A program made the translations under genes and the position numbers. From UBA1740 sp045587025 (GTDB lineage: Bacteria > Bacillota > Clostridia > Oscillospirales > CAG-272): a stretch of DNA of 48,568 bases. The stretch is taken from NCBI GenBank assembly GCA_045587025.1, contig JAZNBK010000025.1, forward strand, positions 1-48,568, given 5' to 3'. Below the pieces are notes generated by a model, which did not search any database, was not told the origin of the DNA, and saw nothing but the letters and a program-made list of their open reading frames with translations. This document shows positions 48,561 to 48,568 of this stretch, in pieces. How positions within the stretch are numbered: position 1 is the stretch's first letter; the number at the start of each line of letters is the position of its first letter.

Positions 48561-48568
48561 ATTGTATA

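Overview
The window is a chromosomal segment of an anaerobic, endospore-lineage Bacillota, most likely an uncultured member of class Clostridia. The reasons are a full-length spoIIE, T-box and lysine-riboswitch leaders, strong AGGAGG ribosome sites, a ferredoxin-dependent 2-oxoacid oxidoreductase, meso-diaminopimelate dehydrogenase and a Clostridia-type small-protein repertoire. Nearly all genes lie on the + strand. I saw no tRNA or rRNA genes, CRISPR array, prophage or intact transposon.

Layout. 1-416: intergenic, with a small hairpin mosaic built on the word ATATCGC and terminators. 417-2054 (-): DUF711 protein and ACT-domain protein, divergent from alr-truB (2233-4285) and addA. 8138-13656: alaS from a consensus promoter, then a 190-bp mosaic of mini-hairpins joined by the word ATGAATTGA, then spoIIE. 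13666-15851: a small membrane protein, a DUF6514-like protein, a sodium-pump decarboxylase beta subunit and a 46-residue partner. 16021-25660: topB, asnB, a YbaK-type deacylase, asnS, a PflX-like radical SAM protein, a ZIP transporter and galT.

25862-34768 is an aspartate-family block. lysC is followed by a clear lysine riboswitch and dapA-dapB-ddh-lysA-coaW-metY-metA. With asd at the right end, the window encodes every step from aspartate to lysine by the dehydrogenase route. MetA has Glu111, so it is predicted to use acetyl-CoA, which matches metY.

34788-46041 is the most interesting part. A T-box leader (best reading of the specifier GUA, Val) precedes an HTH-cupin-acyl-CoA synthetase fusion, a P-loop ATPase, a four-subunit 2-oxoacid:ferredoxin oxidoreductase and a branched-chain aminotransferase. 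A second T-box (specifier CUC, Leu) precedes a LeuA homologue that has lost its metal and catalytic motifs but kept the leucine-sensing domain, overlapping by 4 nt a TIM-barrel/acyl-CoA ligase fusion. T-boxes switch genes on when a tRNA is uncharged, so I infer that this locus makes branched-chain amino acids from branched short-chain acids (activation, reductive carboxylation, transamination) rather than degrading them. A stand-alone trpB and asd follow, from their own promoter.
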